A stretch of DNA of 64,000 nt from Crocosphaera sp. UHCC 0190 (GCF_034932065.1 NZ_JAYGHP010000002.1:124001-188000); one strand, 5' to 3'; shown: positions 1 through 9,166, counted from the first letter of the stretch. A program made the numbers and translations. Notes: a model not told the origin generated them from the letters alone.

Positions 1-1
1 A

Positions 2-202
2 AATAGGTTGTTCTGAAAAATGAAAACACACTTGACAGAGGCCTACTTGTTTTTTGGCTTCAATTAACGCTTTCGCTAGGGCTTGAACTTCAGCATCAGG
101 CCGCTTTAGGATATGCAAAGCAAGTCTTTGGGCCGTTTTTGGCCCAACTCCTGGTAAGCGTTGCAGTTGTTCAATTAAACGGGCTAAGGGAGGAGTATAA
201 AT
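2..202 (-). CDS. recR: Recombination protein RecR, N-terminal part (cut by window edge)
   Basis: The frame encodes the first 67 residues of RecR, which acts with RecF/RecO in loading RecA at single-strand gaps; the rest lies beyond the left edge. Visible are the N-terminal [10 protein letters not shown] helix, the helix-hairpin-helix [13 protein letters not shown] (residues 16-28) and the first zinc-finger pair CQVC (56-59). No ATG, GTG or TTG lies between the in-frame stop at 206-208 and the conserved N-terminus. The best start is an ATT codon at 200-202, nine bases after a GGAG ribosome-binding site at 212-215. The family assignment is secure; the start is inference and is treated as a finding. 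Confidence 0.9.
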   Translation of the reverse strand, partial: MYTPPLARLIEQLQRLPGVGPKTAQRLALHILKRPDAEVQALAKALIEAKKQVGLCQVCFHFSEQPI

Positions 203-338
203 AAGCTATTTCTCCAGATAAATTACTATAAAAAACAGTAGGGAACAACATCAAAACCCTAAAGGGTTTTTATCTGGGACTGGTTTGAGTTTTGCGGGCC
301 AAGTTATGGAACTCAAAGCCAGATCCTCGTGCTTTTTT

Positions 339-1112
339 TTAATTATTTTTTTCCACTTTCTGAATTTTAATCGGTTGTGTGGGTTTATTGTTTTTCATAG
401 GGGGTTTTTTGTCTCCTTTCGGTGGTTGATTCCCATCGGCGATCGCTTTAACTGGTTTTTTGTATCTGGGAATTTTTTCTGTTGGGGGTTCTAAATCCAC
501 ATCCCATCCCCAACAATTGCGGGAGGGAATAAACTTAAAATGAGCCTGAATAAACCAACGAGGGGGTAATTCCTCCCTAGACATTTTAGGGTTAAAACGA
601 AAGGGTTTAGCCTCATCTTCTCGTCTCATCAAAACAGGGAGATGGGCCGCCTTAAATTTACCTTTGGGGTCATTGGCATTCTGATTTCGATAGACGGAAA
701 TCACCGGGGTTCTCAATTGAGGGACAAATTGCCAGACCCCTCTAAATTTAAAGATCCCAGGTTCTTCTTCCCAGGGGTTTTCTGCTTCCCAAGCAGCCAC
801 TTGAAAGTAAATTTGAGGATCTTGACGAGGAATAATGAGGCATTTCGGATAAACTCGCAGAAATAGGGTTTGATCTGGATGACTGGCGATTTGTTTGAGC
901 CAGGCTTGATAGCGATAACCAGAAATAAATAACTTATAACGTTTTCCCCCTAGACGAATAAAGAAATTACCTTCCTCATCTTGTTCTGGTTGACCTTTGA
1001 GAGTACCGATCGCTTGAAATAGAACGGGACTTACTTCAGGTTCAGGGGTTGAGGAAGACTCAGCGTCAACGGGTTGGGAGATCTCAGGAATGAGTTCTTC
1101 AGGGGCAGACAT
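339..1112 (-). CDS. Conserved hypothetical protein, low-complexity ends
   Basis: I do not recognise a named family. From the ATG at 1110-1112 the protein has 257 residues; a TTG five codons upstream is the alternative start. An acidic, Ser/Pro-rich N-terminus of about 30 residues leads into a compact central region (about 35-190) rich in aromatic residues, with the runs KRYKLFISGYRYQAWL and LFLRVYPKCLIIPRQDPQIY. A basic Lys/Pro-rich tail of about 55 residues follows. There is no signal peptide or membrane segment. It is transcribed towards recR with about 135 bp between them. The well-structured core and basic tail suggest a real soluble protein, perhaps binding nucleic acid, but no function can be assigned. 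Confidence 0.7.
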   Translation of the reverse strand: MSAPEELIPEISQPVDAESSSTPEPEVSPVLFQAIGTLKGQPEQDEEGNFFIRLGGKRYKLFISGYRYQAWLKQIASHPDQTLFLRVYPKCLIIPRQDPQIYFQVAAWEAENPWEEEPGIFKFRGVWQFVPQLRTPVISVYRNQNANDPKGKFKAAHLPVLMRREDEAKPFRFNPKMSREELPPRWFIQAHFKFIPSRNCWGWDVDLEPPTEKIPRYKKPVKAIADGNQPPKGDKKPPMKNNKPTQPIKIQKVEKNN

Positions 1113-1250
1113 TTTAGCGTTTCCCAATGGTTTTTTTGTCTTATTCTGTATAGCATACTTGCTTTGTTAATGATAAACCCCTAGAGGCAATTAGCCTAAG
1201 AGTTTTCATACCATATAATATTTAGGCGGTTGCGCCGAAGTGACCTCTGT

Positions 1251-1274
1251 AGGGGCGAACGGCCGTTCGCCCCT
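1251..1274. repeat. 24-bp perfect palindrome upstream of gatA
   Basis: The bases read AGGGGCGAACGG followed by its exact reverse complement. It lies about 45 bp upstream of the gatA start in an otherwise AT-rich leader. GC-rich palindromes of this kind are common dispersed elements in cyanobacterial intergenic DNA. As RNA it would form a 12-bp hairpin. Confidence 0.8.
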
Positions 1275-1320
1275 AGGACTTCCGACTTCTCATCCCTTCA
1301 ATCATTGAAAAGAGTACACC

Positions 1321-2769
1321 ATGACATCTATCCGCGAACTCCATCAACAATTAGTCAAAAAAGAACGTTCTGCTGTCGAAATTACCACAGAAGCCTTAGA
1401 ACGCATCAAAAAAGTAGACCCCAAAGTCAAAAGCTTCTTACAGATTACTGCCGATTCTGCCCTAGAAATGGCCAAGCAAGTCGATAAAAAAATCGCGGCT
1501 AAAGAAGAAATTGGGCTATTAGCCGGAATTCCCATCGGTATTAAAGATAATATGTGTACCACAGGCATCACCACTACCTGCGGATCAAGAATATTAGAAA
1601 ATTTTGTCCCTCCTTATGAGTCTACCGTCACCCAGAAATTAAAAGACGCGGGAGCCGTCATGGTAGGCAAAACCAACTTAGATGAGTTTGCCATGGGGAG
1701 TTCCACCGAAAACTCCGGTTATCAAGTCACCGCCAACCCCTGGGACTTATCTAGGGTTCCTGGGGGTTCATCTGGGGGTTCTGCTGCTGCTGTAGCTGCC
1801 TCAGAATGCGTTGTCGCCCTTGGCTCAGATACAGGGGGATCAATTCGTCAACCAGCCGCTTTATGTGGCGTAGTGGGGCTAAAACCCACCTATGGGTTAG
1901 TGTCTCGCTTTGGTTTAGTGGCCTATGCTTCATCCTTAGACCAAATTGGCCCCTTTGCCCGTAATGTAGAAGATGCAGCCATTTTATTAGGGGCGATCGC
2001 CGGGTACGATGCCAAAGATTCTACCAGCTTAAATGTTCCTATTCCCGACTATACCCAATTCCTGAAACCCTCCTTAAAAGGGCTAACGATTGGAGTTATT
2101 GAGGAAACCTTTGGGGAAGGATTGGATGGGGTAGTAGAAAAAGCGGTTAATGAGGCGATCACCCACTTAAAGAGTTTAGGGGCAAAAATTAACAAGATTT
2201 CCTGTCCCCGTTTCCGTTACGGTTTACCTGCTTATTATATTATTGCCCCCTCAGAAGCATCTGCCAATTTAGCCCGTTATGATGCGGTAAAATACGGCAT
2301 TAGAGAGGATGCAGATACCCTAATTGATATGTACACCAAAACCCGCGCTAAAGGGTTTGGAACCGAGGTTAAACGACGTATCATGTTAGGAACTTATGCT
2401 TTATCCGCAGGGTATTATGATGCTTATTATCTCAAGGCCCAAAAAGTTCGCACCTTAATTAAAAATGATTTTGATGCTGCTTTTGAAAAGGTAGATGTCT
2501 TGGTTTGTCCCACTACCCCCACCACAGCGTTTAAAGCAGGGGAAAAGACTTCAGATCCCTTAAGTATGTATTTATCTGATTTAATGACCATTCCTGTTAA
2601 TTTAGCAGGTTTGCCAGGGATGAGTATTCCTTGCGGGTTCGACAAACAAGGTTTACCCATCGGGTTACAACTCATCGGCAATGTCCTTGAAGAAGGGAAA
2701 TTATTTCAAGTCGGTTATGCTTATGAAAAATCTAGCGATTGGCAGACTAAAATTCCTCCCTTAAAGTAA
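1321..2769 (+). CDS. gatA: Glutamyl-tRNA(Gln) amidotransferase subunit A
   Basis: GatA is the amidase subunit of GatCAB, which turns Glu-tRNA(Gln) into Gln-tRNA(Gln) using ammonia released from glutamine. The 482-residue protein has the full amidase-signature domain. The Ser-cisSer-Lys triad is visible as K75 in GIKDNM, S150 in the GGSSGGS loop and S174 in [10 protein letters not shown]. The spacing matches characterised GatA proteins. Length is normal and the start [11 protein letters not shown] is the usual one. gatB and gatC are not in the window, as is common in cyanobacteria where the subunits are scattered. A nondiscriminating GluRS (gltX at 37917-39362) would supply the mischarged substrate. 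Confidence 0.97.
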   Translation: MTSIRELHQQLVKKERSAVEITTEALERIKKVDPKVKSFLQITADSALEMAKQVDKKIAAKEEIGLLAGIPIGIKDNMCTTGITTTCGSRILENFVPPYESTVTQKLKDAGAVMVGKTNLDEFAMGSSTENSGYQVTANPWDLSRVPGGSSGGSAAAVAASECVVALGSDTGGSIRQPAALCGVVGLKPTYGLVSRFGLVAYASSLDQIGPFARNVEDAAILLGAIAGYDAKDSTSLNVPIPDYTQFLKPSLKGLTIGVIEETFGEGLDGVVEKAVNEAITHLKSLGAKINKISCPRFRYGLPAYYIIAPSEASANLARYDAVKYGIREDADTLIDMYTKTRAKGFGTEVKRRIMLGTYALSAGYYDAYYLKAQKVRTLIKNDFDAAFEKVDVLVCPTTPTTAFKAGEKTSDPLSMYLSDLMTIPVNLAGLPGMSIPCGFDKQGLPIGLQLIGNVLEEGKLFQVGYAYEKSSDWQTKIPPLK

Positions 2770-2907
2770 TAGGGTGACGGGGTGATGGGAAAACTTTCTC
2801 CTCATATCCTCACTCCCTCACTCCTCCCAAGCCATTTTCTTGACATTTTTGGTAAATTAGCAACAATGAGCCATAATCATTGATAACCGATTGAGGATAA
2901 TGCCCCA

Positions 2908-3810
2908 ATGATGACCAATCTTTTACTTAAAGGATTGCTAAGTGGTGTAGGCATGGGTGCGATCACCTATCTCTGCGCCTGTTTGGCCCTAGTTGCTGCT
3001 CAAAATCGCCTCATTTTTAAACCTGTCTCTACCATCACAACCACCCCTGCTGATTTAGGATTAGCTTATGAGGATGTCTGGTTATCAGTTTTAACCCCCC
3101 AAGACACTGTAGAAAAATTACATGGTTGGTGGATTCGGGCCACTTCTTCGAGTCAAAAGGTCTTATTATATTTGCATGGCAATGGGGGTAATATTAGTTA
3201 TAACTTAGGCCCCATCAAATCCTTTCAAGAAGCGGGATTTTCTGTTTTAATTATTGATTATCGGGGTTATGGCCGCAGTCAGGGTGAGTTTCCCACAGAA
3301 TCAGAAGTTTATCGAGATGCTCAAGTTGCCTGGGATTATTTAATTGAAGAACGGAAAATTAAACCCCAAAATATCTTTCTCTATGGTCATTCTTTAGGGG
3401 GTGCAGTAGCCATTGATTTAGGGGTGCGTAAACCTCAAGCGGCGGGAATTATTGTGGAAAATACTTTCACTTCCATGAGGGATATGATGGATTATTTAGG
3501 GTCATTTTATCAACTTTTTCCGGCGGATTTAATTTTACATCAACGCTTTGATTCTTTGAGTAAATTACGATTATTACAGATTCCTTTACTCTTAATTCAT
3601 GGCACTAGCGATCGCACGGTTCCCGCTTCCATGAGTGAAAAACTGTTTAAAGCAGCAACGGTTCCGAAAAAGCTGTTTTTAGTCCCCAATGCTAATCATA
3701 ATAATGTGGGGGTGATCGCCGGAGAAGACTATGAGCGTGTTGTGCAAGATTTCTATCAATTCGTTCTTCATAATCAGGGTCAATTAGATTTAGTTTATAA
3801 CCAGAATTAG
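2908..3810 (+). CDS. Alpha/beta hydrolase with N-terminal membrane anchor
   Basis: A 300-residue alpha/beta-fold serine hydrolase of the membrane-anchored BEM46/ABHD13-like type. Residues 5-32 form a hydrophobic anchor or uncleaved signal. The nucleophile elbow GHSLGG places Ser162; the acid is Asp235 in HGTSDRTVP and the base His264 in NANHNN, giving a complete triad. The oxyanion region is LHGNGGN (about 89-95). The substrate cannot be read from sequence; lipid, ester or peptide hydrolysis are all possible. The gene stands alone after gatA and converges with the SepF-like gene across a terminator-like hairpin. The ATG at 2911 is an equally good start. Confidence 0.88.
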   Translation: MMTNLLLKGLLSGVGMGAITYLCACLALVAAQNRLIFKPVSTITTTPADLGLAYEDVWLSVLTPQDTVEKLHGWWIRATSSSQKVLLYLHGNGGNISYNLGPIKSFQEAGFSVLIIDYRGYGRSQGEFPTESEVYRDAQVAWDYLIEERKIKPQNIFLYGHSLGGAVAIDLGVRKPQAAGIIVENTFTSMRDMMDYLGSFYQLFPADLILHQRFDSLSKLRLLQIPLLLIHGTSDRTVPASMSEKLFKAATVPKKLFLVPNANHNNVGVIAGEDYERVVQDFYQFVLHNQGQLDLVYNQN

Positions 3811-3819
3811 TTATAATAT

Positions 3820-3842
3820 TGGGGTGCAGACTAGACACCCCA
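3820..3842. terminator. Bidirectional terminator-like hairpin
   Basis: A 6-bp GGGGTG/CACCCC stem with a 9-base loop lies between two convergent genes, flanked by T-rich or A-rich DNA on both sides. It could terminate both the hydrolase (+) and the SepF-like gene (-). Confidence 0.55.
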
Positions 3843-3850
3843 TACTGTTA

Positions 3851-4213
3851 TTATTTTCTTGTTTCTACTTTCTTATTCCCCAGTTTCAAGCAAGGGGAAA
3901 CTGAAGGAGATGAGGGACGTTTAGAAGTAATTGCCACTTGGTTAGGCACAAACATAAAGGTCTTTTCACTAATCCAAAATGTCTGACCATCAATGGCACA
4001 AGTTCCACCAGCCATCCAATCTACCACACGCTGAGCTTGTTGGACACTCAACCTCTCTAAAATCAATATTACGACTCTTCTTTGCTGCAACAGTTGCAGA
4101 GCTTGGCGTGTTTCTTCTACAGACTCTATCGTTTTAATAACCACTTCGGACTGAGAATGTTGGTTAACAGACCAATCAAATTGAGGTATGCTGTTCATTG
4201 ATTCAGAGTTCAT
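3851..4213 (-). CDS. Short SepF-family (DUF552) protein
   Basis: The 120-residue protein carries one SepF/DUF552 domain at about residues 23-95. It has the family order: VVIKTIESVEETRQAL, a strand RRVVILILERL, the helix AQRVVDWMAGGTCAIDG, and KTFMFVPNQVAI. SepF polymerises and links FtsZ to the membrane in Gram-positives and cyanobacteria. The usual cyanobacterial SepF is longer, with an N-terminal amphipathic helix and a linker. Here only about 22 polar residues precede the domain, so direct membrane binding looks lost. It is best read as a SepF paralogue or accessory protein rather than the main SepF. The family call is firm; the role in division is inference. Confidence 0.82.
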   Translation of the reverse strand: MNSESMNSIPQFDWSVNQHSQSEVVIKTIESVEETRQALQLLQQRRVVILILERLSVQQAQRVVDWMAGGTCAIDGQTFWISEKTFMFVPNQVAITSKRPSSPSVSPCLKLGNKKVETRK

Positions 4214-4769
4214 ATTGGTGAGTGAGAGTTACTAAATATGATTGTGTTTATCTTCCCTAACTAATCAGATAAATGGACTGCTAATAATCCTGATTAGTGC
4301 CTAATTCATGATTCTTAACTGGGTTTAATACATTCGTCTTTCCTAGGATATCTAAATTATCTAAATTGCGATGTATTATCAGTCACATTTTCCCTTGGTT
4401 TACTTGAATATTTTGGTTTTTTTGACTGATAAAATCTCAGAAATTATCCCACAGAAATACCTCTCAAATTATGGTAATTTGCGAAGGATAAAAGCGTGTA
4501 AATTTTAGGTCAAAAGAAAAATCATTAATCTTAAAACAGATTATAAAAATCAGAAAAACCTAGACTATGATCAGGTTATTTCTTAGATCTCATTTATTTT
4601 TGTTCAATTGGCCTCCTGTAAAACACCACTTTTTAACAGAAAAGAACCAGGGTTTTCGTAACGACACTTTCCTGACTCAACACATTTCATAGACGGTAAC
4701 ACACTTTTGTCGGTAAAATAATTAAATAAGTCTAAAGCTTATCCTTTCTTCTTATATCATAAAAAACTG
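4214..4769. other. Intergenic region, no gene seen
   Basis: This AT-rich stretch between two minus-strand genes holds no convincing ORF, RNA gene or long repeat. The part next to 4213 must carry the promoter of the SepF-like gene. The side near 4770 is downstream of the pseudo-caspase gene. Confidence 0.5.
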
Positions 4770-6446
4770 TTAACGGGGAGGCAACTGCTGTCGCCACTGT
4801 TTGATCGACTGTTGTGTTTTTTCGTAAACCTGACTATCCTGGGGAACAAATTGAGCCGTTTTCAGAGCTAAGCTTAATTGTCCTTGTTTTGCCCTAGTTT
4901 GGGCTAATTGATAAATTTGTTGACTCAATTGTTCAATCAACTTTTGCGCGGTATTATAGCCAGGTTCTCCCATTTTTAGATATTTTAAAGTCGTAATTGC
5001 CCGATTATAAGAAGATGCTTGGTTTGGCTTCACTAAGGCTAAAGCTGCCTCAATTAAGACTTGATTATCCGCTTGTTGTTGACTCAAGGTTTGCCAACGT
5101 TTAATCGACTGCTGGGCTGATAAATAAAGGGTTTGATGCTCATTAGGCACTAATTGCGCGGCAGCGATCGCGCCCCCAAAATCTCCCTGAGTCGCTCTTC
5201 CTTGGGCAATATCGAGAATTAATTGACTCCAACGGGCAATATTTCGTCTTGCGTCCCCATATAAAGGCGTATGGGGCTGAATTTGACGGGCAAATTGAAT
5301 AGACTCATTTAAGCGCGAAGCTTGATATAGACTTAAGGGGATTTTGGCATAGTCTAAAACAAGTTGATTTTTCTCGATTTTCTCCTGATTAGCCAAATCT
5401 AGCTGTTGTCTGATTTTTCCGGGTATCAGCCAGAATAACCCGATTAAAACGAGCATTACCCCTCCCCACCCCAACCATTGGGGCAAGCCTTTGATTTTAG
5501 TTAAGATTGCCTGTTTTTTGACGGTGGGGGTTACTATTTGCTGATTATCACCTTGGGTTGTATTGCCCTTGCTTTGTTGTCTGGGTAAGGAAAACTTAAA
5601 CTGAGTTTGAATCGGTGATTTTGGTAAAATCGGTAAGTTTAGGGTTGTGATAGGTTGATTAACCGTTGTTTGGTGCAAATTTTGTTGTAAAGTAACGGTT
5701 AAGGCTTGATAATCAGTTTTTTCTTGGGGTTGGGGTTGGGGTAACAAAGGTTGACGACTGGCGGTTAAACTGGGGCTAATAATGATGGGGAGTGCAATAG
5801 TCGGAAAATTAGCCCGATGAATAGGGTTTAAGCGTTCTTGTAGATAAGCATCTAACTTAGTCAGGGTGAGATGATGACCATAGTAACGCAAGGCTTCAAT
5901 TAAAGCCGTCATAAAGATGCCTTTTTCTGCACTGATGGTTTGATAGACAGGGGAACGACAGGAAAAAATCAAAGAAATGCCCTTTTGTTGGGCTAATTCT
6001 AGGGTTATTTGTCCTAACTTGCCATCTTTAAACGGATTTTGTAGATCTAAGATCACTAATAATTGTTCACTACTGGCGTTTAATTTTTCAAACAGCGATC
6101 GCATTTTAATCCCTGTTTGGGGGATGGTTTGGGGGTTACTATCAATAGGCAATAAATAGTCTTCTCCTTGATAATTAACCCCATATCCTTGAAAAAAGAA
6201 CCAACAATGTTTAACTTTTAGGGGACTATCATTAAGCCATTCCAGTATATTTTCTCGGTTGGGATAGGTTGAGCGTTTTCCTGGAGAGGGGGAAGTATCC
6301 GTTAATAAGAGTAATTGACGGGAGGGGAGTTTCGCTTCTTGGAAAAAATAGCAATAGAGAGCTTGTGCGTTATTCTCTGGGCCTTTTAGGGGTTGCCAAT
6401 GGAAATATTCTTCAATTCCCATCGTGATAGCGCGAAAATTTTCCAT
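4770..6446 (-). CDS. Membrane-anchored caspase-like (orthocaspase) protein with substituted catalytic dyad
   Basis: A 558-residue protein with three parts. Residues 1-225 resemble the peptidase C14/metacaspase p20 fold: NAQALYCYF, WFFFQGYGVNYQGEDYLLPID (81-102) and LLVILDLQNPF (129-139). Active family members have SGHG and DxC at these places; here they read QGYG and DLQ, so the catalytic His is Tyr88 and the Cys is Gln136. A membrane segment follows at about 325-343. The C-terminal region is helical and contains two related repeats (about 410-455 and 510-555), each with a LAxxRAxQG start and a QQSIKxW end. Proteolysis is therefore unlikely and a binding or scaffold role is more probable. Start ATG at 6446; no operon partners. 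Confidence 0.8.
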   Translation of the reverse strand: MENFRAITMGIEEYFHWQPLKGPENNAQALYCYFFQEAKLPSRQLLLLTDTSPSPGKRSTYPNRENILEWLNDSPLKVKHCWFFFQGYGVNYQGEDYLLPIDSNPQTIPQTGIKMRSLFEKLNASSEQLLVILDLQNPFKDGKLGQITLELAQQKGISLIFSCRSPVYQTISAEKGIFMTALIEALRYYGHHLTLTKLDAYLQERLNPIHRANFPTIALPIIISPSLTASRQPLLPQPQPQEKTDYQALTVTLQQNLHQTTVNQPITTLNLPILPKSPIQTQFKFSLPRQQSKGNTTQGDNQQIVTPTVKKQAILTKIKGLPQWLGWGGVMLVLIGLFWLIPGKIRQQLDLANQEKIEKNQLVLDYAKIPLSLYQASRLNESIQFARQIQPHTPLYGDARRNIARWSQLILDIAQGRATQGDFGGAIAAAQLVPNEHQTLYLSAQQSIKRWQTLSQQQADNQVLIEAALALVKPNQASSYNRAITTLKYLKMGEPGYNTAQKLIEQLSQQIYQLAQTRAKQGQLSLALKTAQFVPQDSQVYEKTQQSIKQWRQQLPPR

Positions 6447-6658
6447 AATGGCTGTTTTCTCCTCTTATATCCCAACGCCATTGTTGATGATTTGACGCTA
6501 TTGTATTGTCGGTTCGGGGATGTTCTCTATTCAGCAGACTGTTGATGGATAGATACCGTTCCCATTTTTTTCTTATGTTATTTAGGGAATTTTCCTTCAC
6601 CAAAATTTAGTGAGAAGACTTACAATAGAAAGGTTGTCTATATTCGAGCATCAGTCCG

Positions 6659-6838
6659 ATGGCAGTTCCTAAGAAGAAAACTTCTAGTACCAAACGCGAT
6701 CAACGTAAAGCGCATTGGAAGCGCACCGCAGCTTTAGAAGCTAAAAAAGCCCTATCCTTGGGTAAGTCTGTCATGACAGAACGTTCTAACAGCTTTGTCT
6801 ATCCTAAAGATGAAGAGGAAGAAAACGACGAGGAATAA
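6659..6838 (+). CDS. rpmF: 50S ribosomal protein L32
   Basis: The 59-residue basic protein starts [20 protein letters not shown], the classic L32 start, and ends in an acidic DEEEENDEE tail typical of cyanobacterial and plastid L32. It is a structural protein of the large subunit near the peptidyl transferase centre. The zinc-binding cysteines found in some L32 proteins are absent, as is common in this group. It is a single gene with a hairpin and T-run just downstream. Confidence 0.96.
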   Translation: MAVPKKKTSSTKRDQRKAHWKRTAALEAKKALSLGKSVMTERSNSFVYPKDEEEENDEE

Positions 6839-6849
6839 GTTAGGGTTAG

Positions 6850-6903
6850 GGTATAAGGGGGGGCGCGTCTCTAGATGATTTTGTGCGCCTCATACCTTTT
6901 TTT
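6850..6903 (+). terminator. Probable rho-independent terminator after rpmF
   Basis: GGTAT (6850-6854) pairs with ATACC (6892-6896), with an inner GGCGC/GCGCC stem, and seven Ts follow at once. The position just after the rpmF stop fits a terminator. Confidence 0.6.
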
Positions 6904-6927
6904 GCCGATACAAATTACGATTAGTTA

Positions 6928-7000
6928 TGGAGGTTAGCGGACTTGAACCGCTGACATCCTGCTTGCAAAGCAGGCGCTCTACCAACTGAGCTAAACCCCC
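6928..7000 (-). tRNA. trnA-UGC: tRNA-Ala (anticodon TGC)
   Basis: The minus strand reads a complete 73-nt cloverleaf. The acceptor stem is GGGGGTT/AACCTCC with discriminator A; it has D-arm GCTC/GAGC, anticodon stem CCTGC/GCAGG around TTTGCAA (anticodon TGC), and T-arm AGCGG-TTCAAGT-CCGCT. The G3-T70 wobble pair typical of tRNA-Ala is present. CCA is not encoded. Here the gene stands alone, not in an rRNA spacer. Confidence 0.97.
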
Positions 7001-7073
7001 AGAAATTTACTCACTCTTACCATTATACACAGAGTCATCTGAAATAAGCAAGAATTTTTCTGAAAATTTTCCT

Positions 7074-7958
7074 ATGCCCTATACTGTCGCCACTTTTTAC
7101 AAGTTCGTCCCCTTAGCGGACTTTGCCCAAAAACAGGCTTCTTTACTAGCCTATTGCCAAAATCACCAAATAAAAGGCACAATCTTGTTATCCCAAGAGG
7201 GCATTAACGGGACGATCGCCGGAACTTCTGATGATATTGAAGCAGTTATTAACTATTTGTGCAATGATGTCCGTTTCGCTGACTTAGAGGTTAAATATTC
7301 TTCTGCTCAACAGCTTCCTTTTGAACGGATAAAAGTGCGTTTAAAAAAGGAAATTGTTACCTTGGGAATGCCAGAAATTGATCCCAGTCAACAGGTAGGA
7401 ACTTATGTTAATGCCAAAGAGTGGAATCAGTTAATTAGTGATGATGAAACTATGGTCATTGATACTCGTAATACTTATGAGGTAGATATTGGCAGTTTTC
7501 AGGGTGCAATTAATCCTAAAACCCATTCTTTTCGAGAGTTTCCTGATTATGTACGACAAAATTTAGATCCCCAAAAACACAAAAAAATTGCTATGTTTTG
7601 TACGGGTGGAATTCGTTGTGAAAAAGCGACTTCATTTTTATTAAAAGCAGGATTTTCAGAAGTATATCATCTGAAGGGAGGAATTTTGAAATATTTAGAA
7701 GAAGTTCCCCCAGAAGAGAGTTTATGGGAGGGAGAATGTTTTGTTTTTGATGAAAGGGTAGCCATTAAACATCAATTAGAGGGAGGAAGTTATGAAATGT
7801 GTCTTGGCTGTGGTCATCCAATTTCCGAGGAAGATAAATTATCATTGCAATATGAAGAAGGGGTATCCTGTCCCCATTGCTTTGCAAACTTAACCCCTGA
7901 AAAGTTAGCGAAACAAAGAGAAAAACAAAGACAAATAAATCTTAATCATGATGAATAA
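7074..7958 (+). CDS. trhO: tRNA uridine(34) hydroxylase, rhodanese-like (TrhO/YceA)
   Basis: TrhO makes 5-hydroxyuridine at tRNA position 34 using O2. The 294-residue protein has the N-terminal UPF0176 domain (about 1-95), a rhodanese domain (about 110-215) with the active loop FCTGGIRCEK (Cys176, second Cys182), and a C-terminal cysteine cluster CLGCGHP...CPHC that probably binds zinc. Length is normal. The stop overlaps the start of cbiD by 11 bases, so the two are probably co-translated, though no functional link is obvious. Confidence 0.93.
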   Translation: MPYTVATFYKFVPLADFAQKQASLLAYCQNHQIKGTILLSQEGINGTIAGTSDDIEAVINYLCNDVRFADLEVKYSSAQQLPFERIKVRLKKEIVTLGMPEIDPSQQVGTYVNAKEWNQLISDDETMVIDTRNTYEVDIGSFQGAINPKTHSFREFPDYVRQNLDPQKHKKIAMFCTGGIRCEKATSFLLKAGFSEVYHLKGGILKYLEEVPPEESLWEGECFVFDERVAIKHQLEGGSYEMCLGCGHPISEEDKLSLQYEEGVSCPHCFANLTPEKLAKQREKQRQINLNHDE

Positions 7959-9069
7959 TGCTGAACCCAGATCAGGTTATACTTTACCTGTCTTTGCTTG
8001 TGCTGCTGGGATTGCTGCTTTAGATTGCCTCCATAACATTGAGATTAATCAGACAGTTTCTCTCGATTTAATTGAACCATCGGCAACGGTAAATATTCCT
8101 ATTCAACAAGTAGCTAAAATCCAGGAAAATATTGCATTGGGAATTACCATTAGTGATCCAGGAGATAACTTAGATTTAACGAGAAATACCCCGATTTGGG
8201 CCATAGTTGAAATAGTTAAAAATAGTCAAACTGATGAGCAAATTATCATCAAAGGGGGTGAAGGAATTGGTAAACAAATTAATAATAATCAAAAAGATGC
8301 TATTTATTCTTATGCCAAAAAACTATTACATCATAATTTAAAACAACATCTTAAACTTGAAGAAACTATTATTATTACTATTATTTTACCGGAAGGACGC
8401 AAACTAGCAAAACGAACTTCTAATGAAGCATTTGGGGTAGTCGAGGGATTATCCTTATTAGGGACAAGTGGCATATCTCAACCCTTAAGCGCACCCAGTC
8501 AATTAGAACTTTATCAACAACAATTAAAAGAGAAAGCTAAACAATTTGACACCGTAGTTTTTTGTTTAGGAGAAAATGGCTTAGACTTAGCCCAAAAATC
8601 GGGTATTAACCCTCAACAATTAATTAAAACAGCTAATTGGTTAGGGCCATTATTAGTCACAGCAGGACTAGAAAAAGTCCAGTCTATTCTACTCTTTGGC
8701 TATCACGGAAAATTAATTAAATTAGCAGGAGGAATCTTTCATACTCATCATCATCTAGCCGATGGAAGACGAGAAATATTAGTCGCTCATGGGGCTAAAA
8801 TAGGATTATCAACCCCAATTCTACAACAACTTTTTACCTGCGAAACCACCGAAAATGGGTTACAAAAATTGAGAAAATTAGATCAAGAGATGGGAACTAA
8901 TTGGACTGAAAAAATTTATGAATCTCTTGCGGAAACTATTGATAAACGGACACAGGAATATATCCATAAATACGTTGATTTTGACGTTAACATTGGCTCA
9001 GTTTTATTTGGACGCGATCGCCAGATTATTATTACCAGTAAAAGAGGTGAAACTTTACTGAATAGTTGA
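7948..9069 (+). CDS. cbiD: Cobalt-precorrin-5B (C1)-methyltransferase CbiD
   Basis: CbiD methylates C1 of cobalt-precorrin-5B with S-adenosylmethionine in the anaerobic cobalamin route. The 373-residue protein begins with the family signature RSGYTLPVFACAAG (8-21) and contains GEGIGK (about 105-110), IILPEGRKLAKRTSN and GLSLLGTSGIS. It overlaps trhO by 11 bases and was probably translated with it. The rest of the cobalamin genes are elsewhere. No cobalamin riboswitch precedes the pair. Confidence 0.95.
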   Translation: MMNNAEPRSGYTLPVFACAAGIAALDCLHNIEINQTVSLDLIEPSATVNIPIQQVAKIQENIALGITISDPGDNLDLTRNTPIWAIVEIVKNSQTDEQIIIKGGEGIGKQINNNQKDAIYSYAKKLLHHNLKQHLKLEETIIITIILPEGRKLAKRTSNEAFGVVEGLSLLGTSGISQPLSAPSQLELYQQQLKEKAKQFDTVVFCLGENGLDLAQKSGINPQQLIKTANWLGPLLVTAGLEKVQSILLFGYHGKLIKLAGGIFHTHHHLADGRREILVAHGAKIGLSTPILQQLFTCETTENGLQKLRKLDQEMGTNWTEKIYESLAETIDKRTQEYIHKYVDFDVNIGSVLFGRDRQIIITSKRGETLLNS

Positions 9070-9166
9070 TAAAGCCAATTTATATAGAAAAATGTAACAA
9101 ATGCGCCTACATTCCTAAGTAATTTTGCTAAGTTAGATGATTGATATCTCTGCTTCTATTTCACCT

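Noticed and set aside
2780-2830. CTCCTCA-rich stretch after gatA as a Yfr1-type small RNA
   Set aside because: The exact conserved core and the two flanking hairpins of Yfr1 are not present.
6412-6603. 63-codon minus-strand frame just upstream of the pseudo-caspase gene
   Set aside because: It overlaps the gene start in another frame, has no ribosome-binding site or family likeness, and its product is low-complexity.
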